Assembly: GCA_019314085.1 (NCBI GenBank)
Contig: JAFCZZ010000020.1
Span: forward strand, 1-11,844
DNA from: Deltaproteobacteria bacterium
Lineage (GTDB): Bacteria; Desulfobacterota; Syntrophia; Syntrophales; UBA2210
Length of the DNA stretch: 11,844 bases
Direction of reading: 5' to 3'
The position numbers and the translations under genes were made by a program. How positions within the stretch are numbered: the stretch's first letter is position 1; each line of letters starts with the position of its first letter. Below are positions 11,632-11,844 of this stretch, piece by piece. The notes under the pieces were generated by a model, which saw only the letters and a list, made by a program, of their open reading frames with translations, had not been told where the DNA came from and searched no databases.

Positions 11632-11844
11632 ATGGGTATCAGTTACACAAATCCACAGATAAACACTTACCGTATTCTTGATGCCACTATTAGTGAAGCT
11701 GACATTGCCGATGATGCTGTTACTGGTAGGAAACTACCTGATGACGCTGTCGGCTACTTCGAGACGGCGACTGAGGTTGAGGTTGACCATGCTGCTGCTT
11801 CGCCGGTTGACCTGCTGGCTGCTGACGCCAATAACGATCGCCTG
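11632..11844 (+). CDS. Putative structural protein, 3' partial (first 71 residues)
   Basis: GGAGG at 11621-11625 leads to ATG 11632, and the frame runs open to the window edge. Residues 18-44 contain a quasi-repeat of the type ADIADDAVTGRKLPDDAV, a pattern common at the N-terminal side of phage fibre and virion surface proteins. It is followed by EVEVDHAAASPVDLLAADANNDRL, which looks like the first strand of a small beta-domain. No cysteine and no signal peptide. The full length and C-terminal domain lie outside the window. It continues the + strand structural operon. Confidence 0.75.
   Translation, partial: MGISYTNPQINTYRILDATISEADIADDAVTGRKLPDDAVGYFETATEVEVDHAAASPVDLLAADANNDRL

Overview
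The window reads as bacterial DNA of middling GC content with strong AGGAGG-type ribosome sites. The left edge carries two genes of the 2-hydroxyacyl-CoA dehydratase activation type (end of a COG3581-like protein, then a BadF/BadG/BcrA/BcrD-type ATPase). These are typical of strict anaerobes such as anaerobic Chloroflexota or Firmicutes; I cannot assign a phylum from the sequence alone. Everything to the right is an accessory block of mostly unrecognised genes, most likely an integrated virus or virus-like element. No integrase, terminase, portal, packaging ATPase, tRNA or transposase is visible, so that reading rests on architecture rather than on a hallmark gene.

Layout: (1) 1-1362, + strand, metabolic genes. 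(2) 1359-3151, - strand, a tightly packed run of five small unknown genes; two have four-cysteine patterns and two have membrane segments. The last one overlaps the activase stop codon tail to tail. (3) 3152-3271, a divergent control region. Two sigma70-like promoters point in opposite directions and share a palindromic -35 region; the leftward transcript would be leaderless, and an 11-bp tandem repeat lies just after the predicted rightward start. (4) 3272-5467, + strand: a protein with a zinc-finger-like motif and internal microrepeats, a long coiled-coil protein with a C-terminal zinc ribbon, and a small helical protein, closed by a hairpin terminator. (5) 5550-8032, + strand: a zinc ribbon/membrane protein, a 50-residue protein, a transglutaminase-like protein with Cys-His-Glu, a two-span membrane protein, a membrane-anchored protein with a 20-residue tandem repeat, and a small protein rich in predicted strand. 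(6) 8033-8374, a gene-free stretch with a promoter candidate and three large, evenly spaced stem-loops. (7) 8375-11844, + strand: a small membrane protein, four tandem paralogues of about 175-205 residues (the first behind an 11-nt perfect Shine-Dalgarno), a small beta-type protein, and the start of a further structural-looking gene cut by the window edge.

Working model (inference): regions 4-7 are a late or structural operon of an undescribed element. The four paralogues would be the abundant shell or surface proteins, the small membrane proteins would associate with a membrane, and the transglutaminase-like protein might process or cross-link them. The divergent promoter would be the switch between the left and right arms, and the three stem-loops would control transcription into the paralogue block. 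The best candidate for a new system is the paralogue array together with its stem-loop leader and the membrane/transglutaminase cassette.
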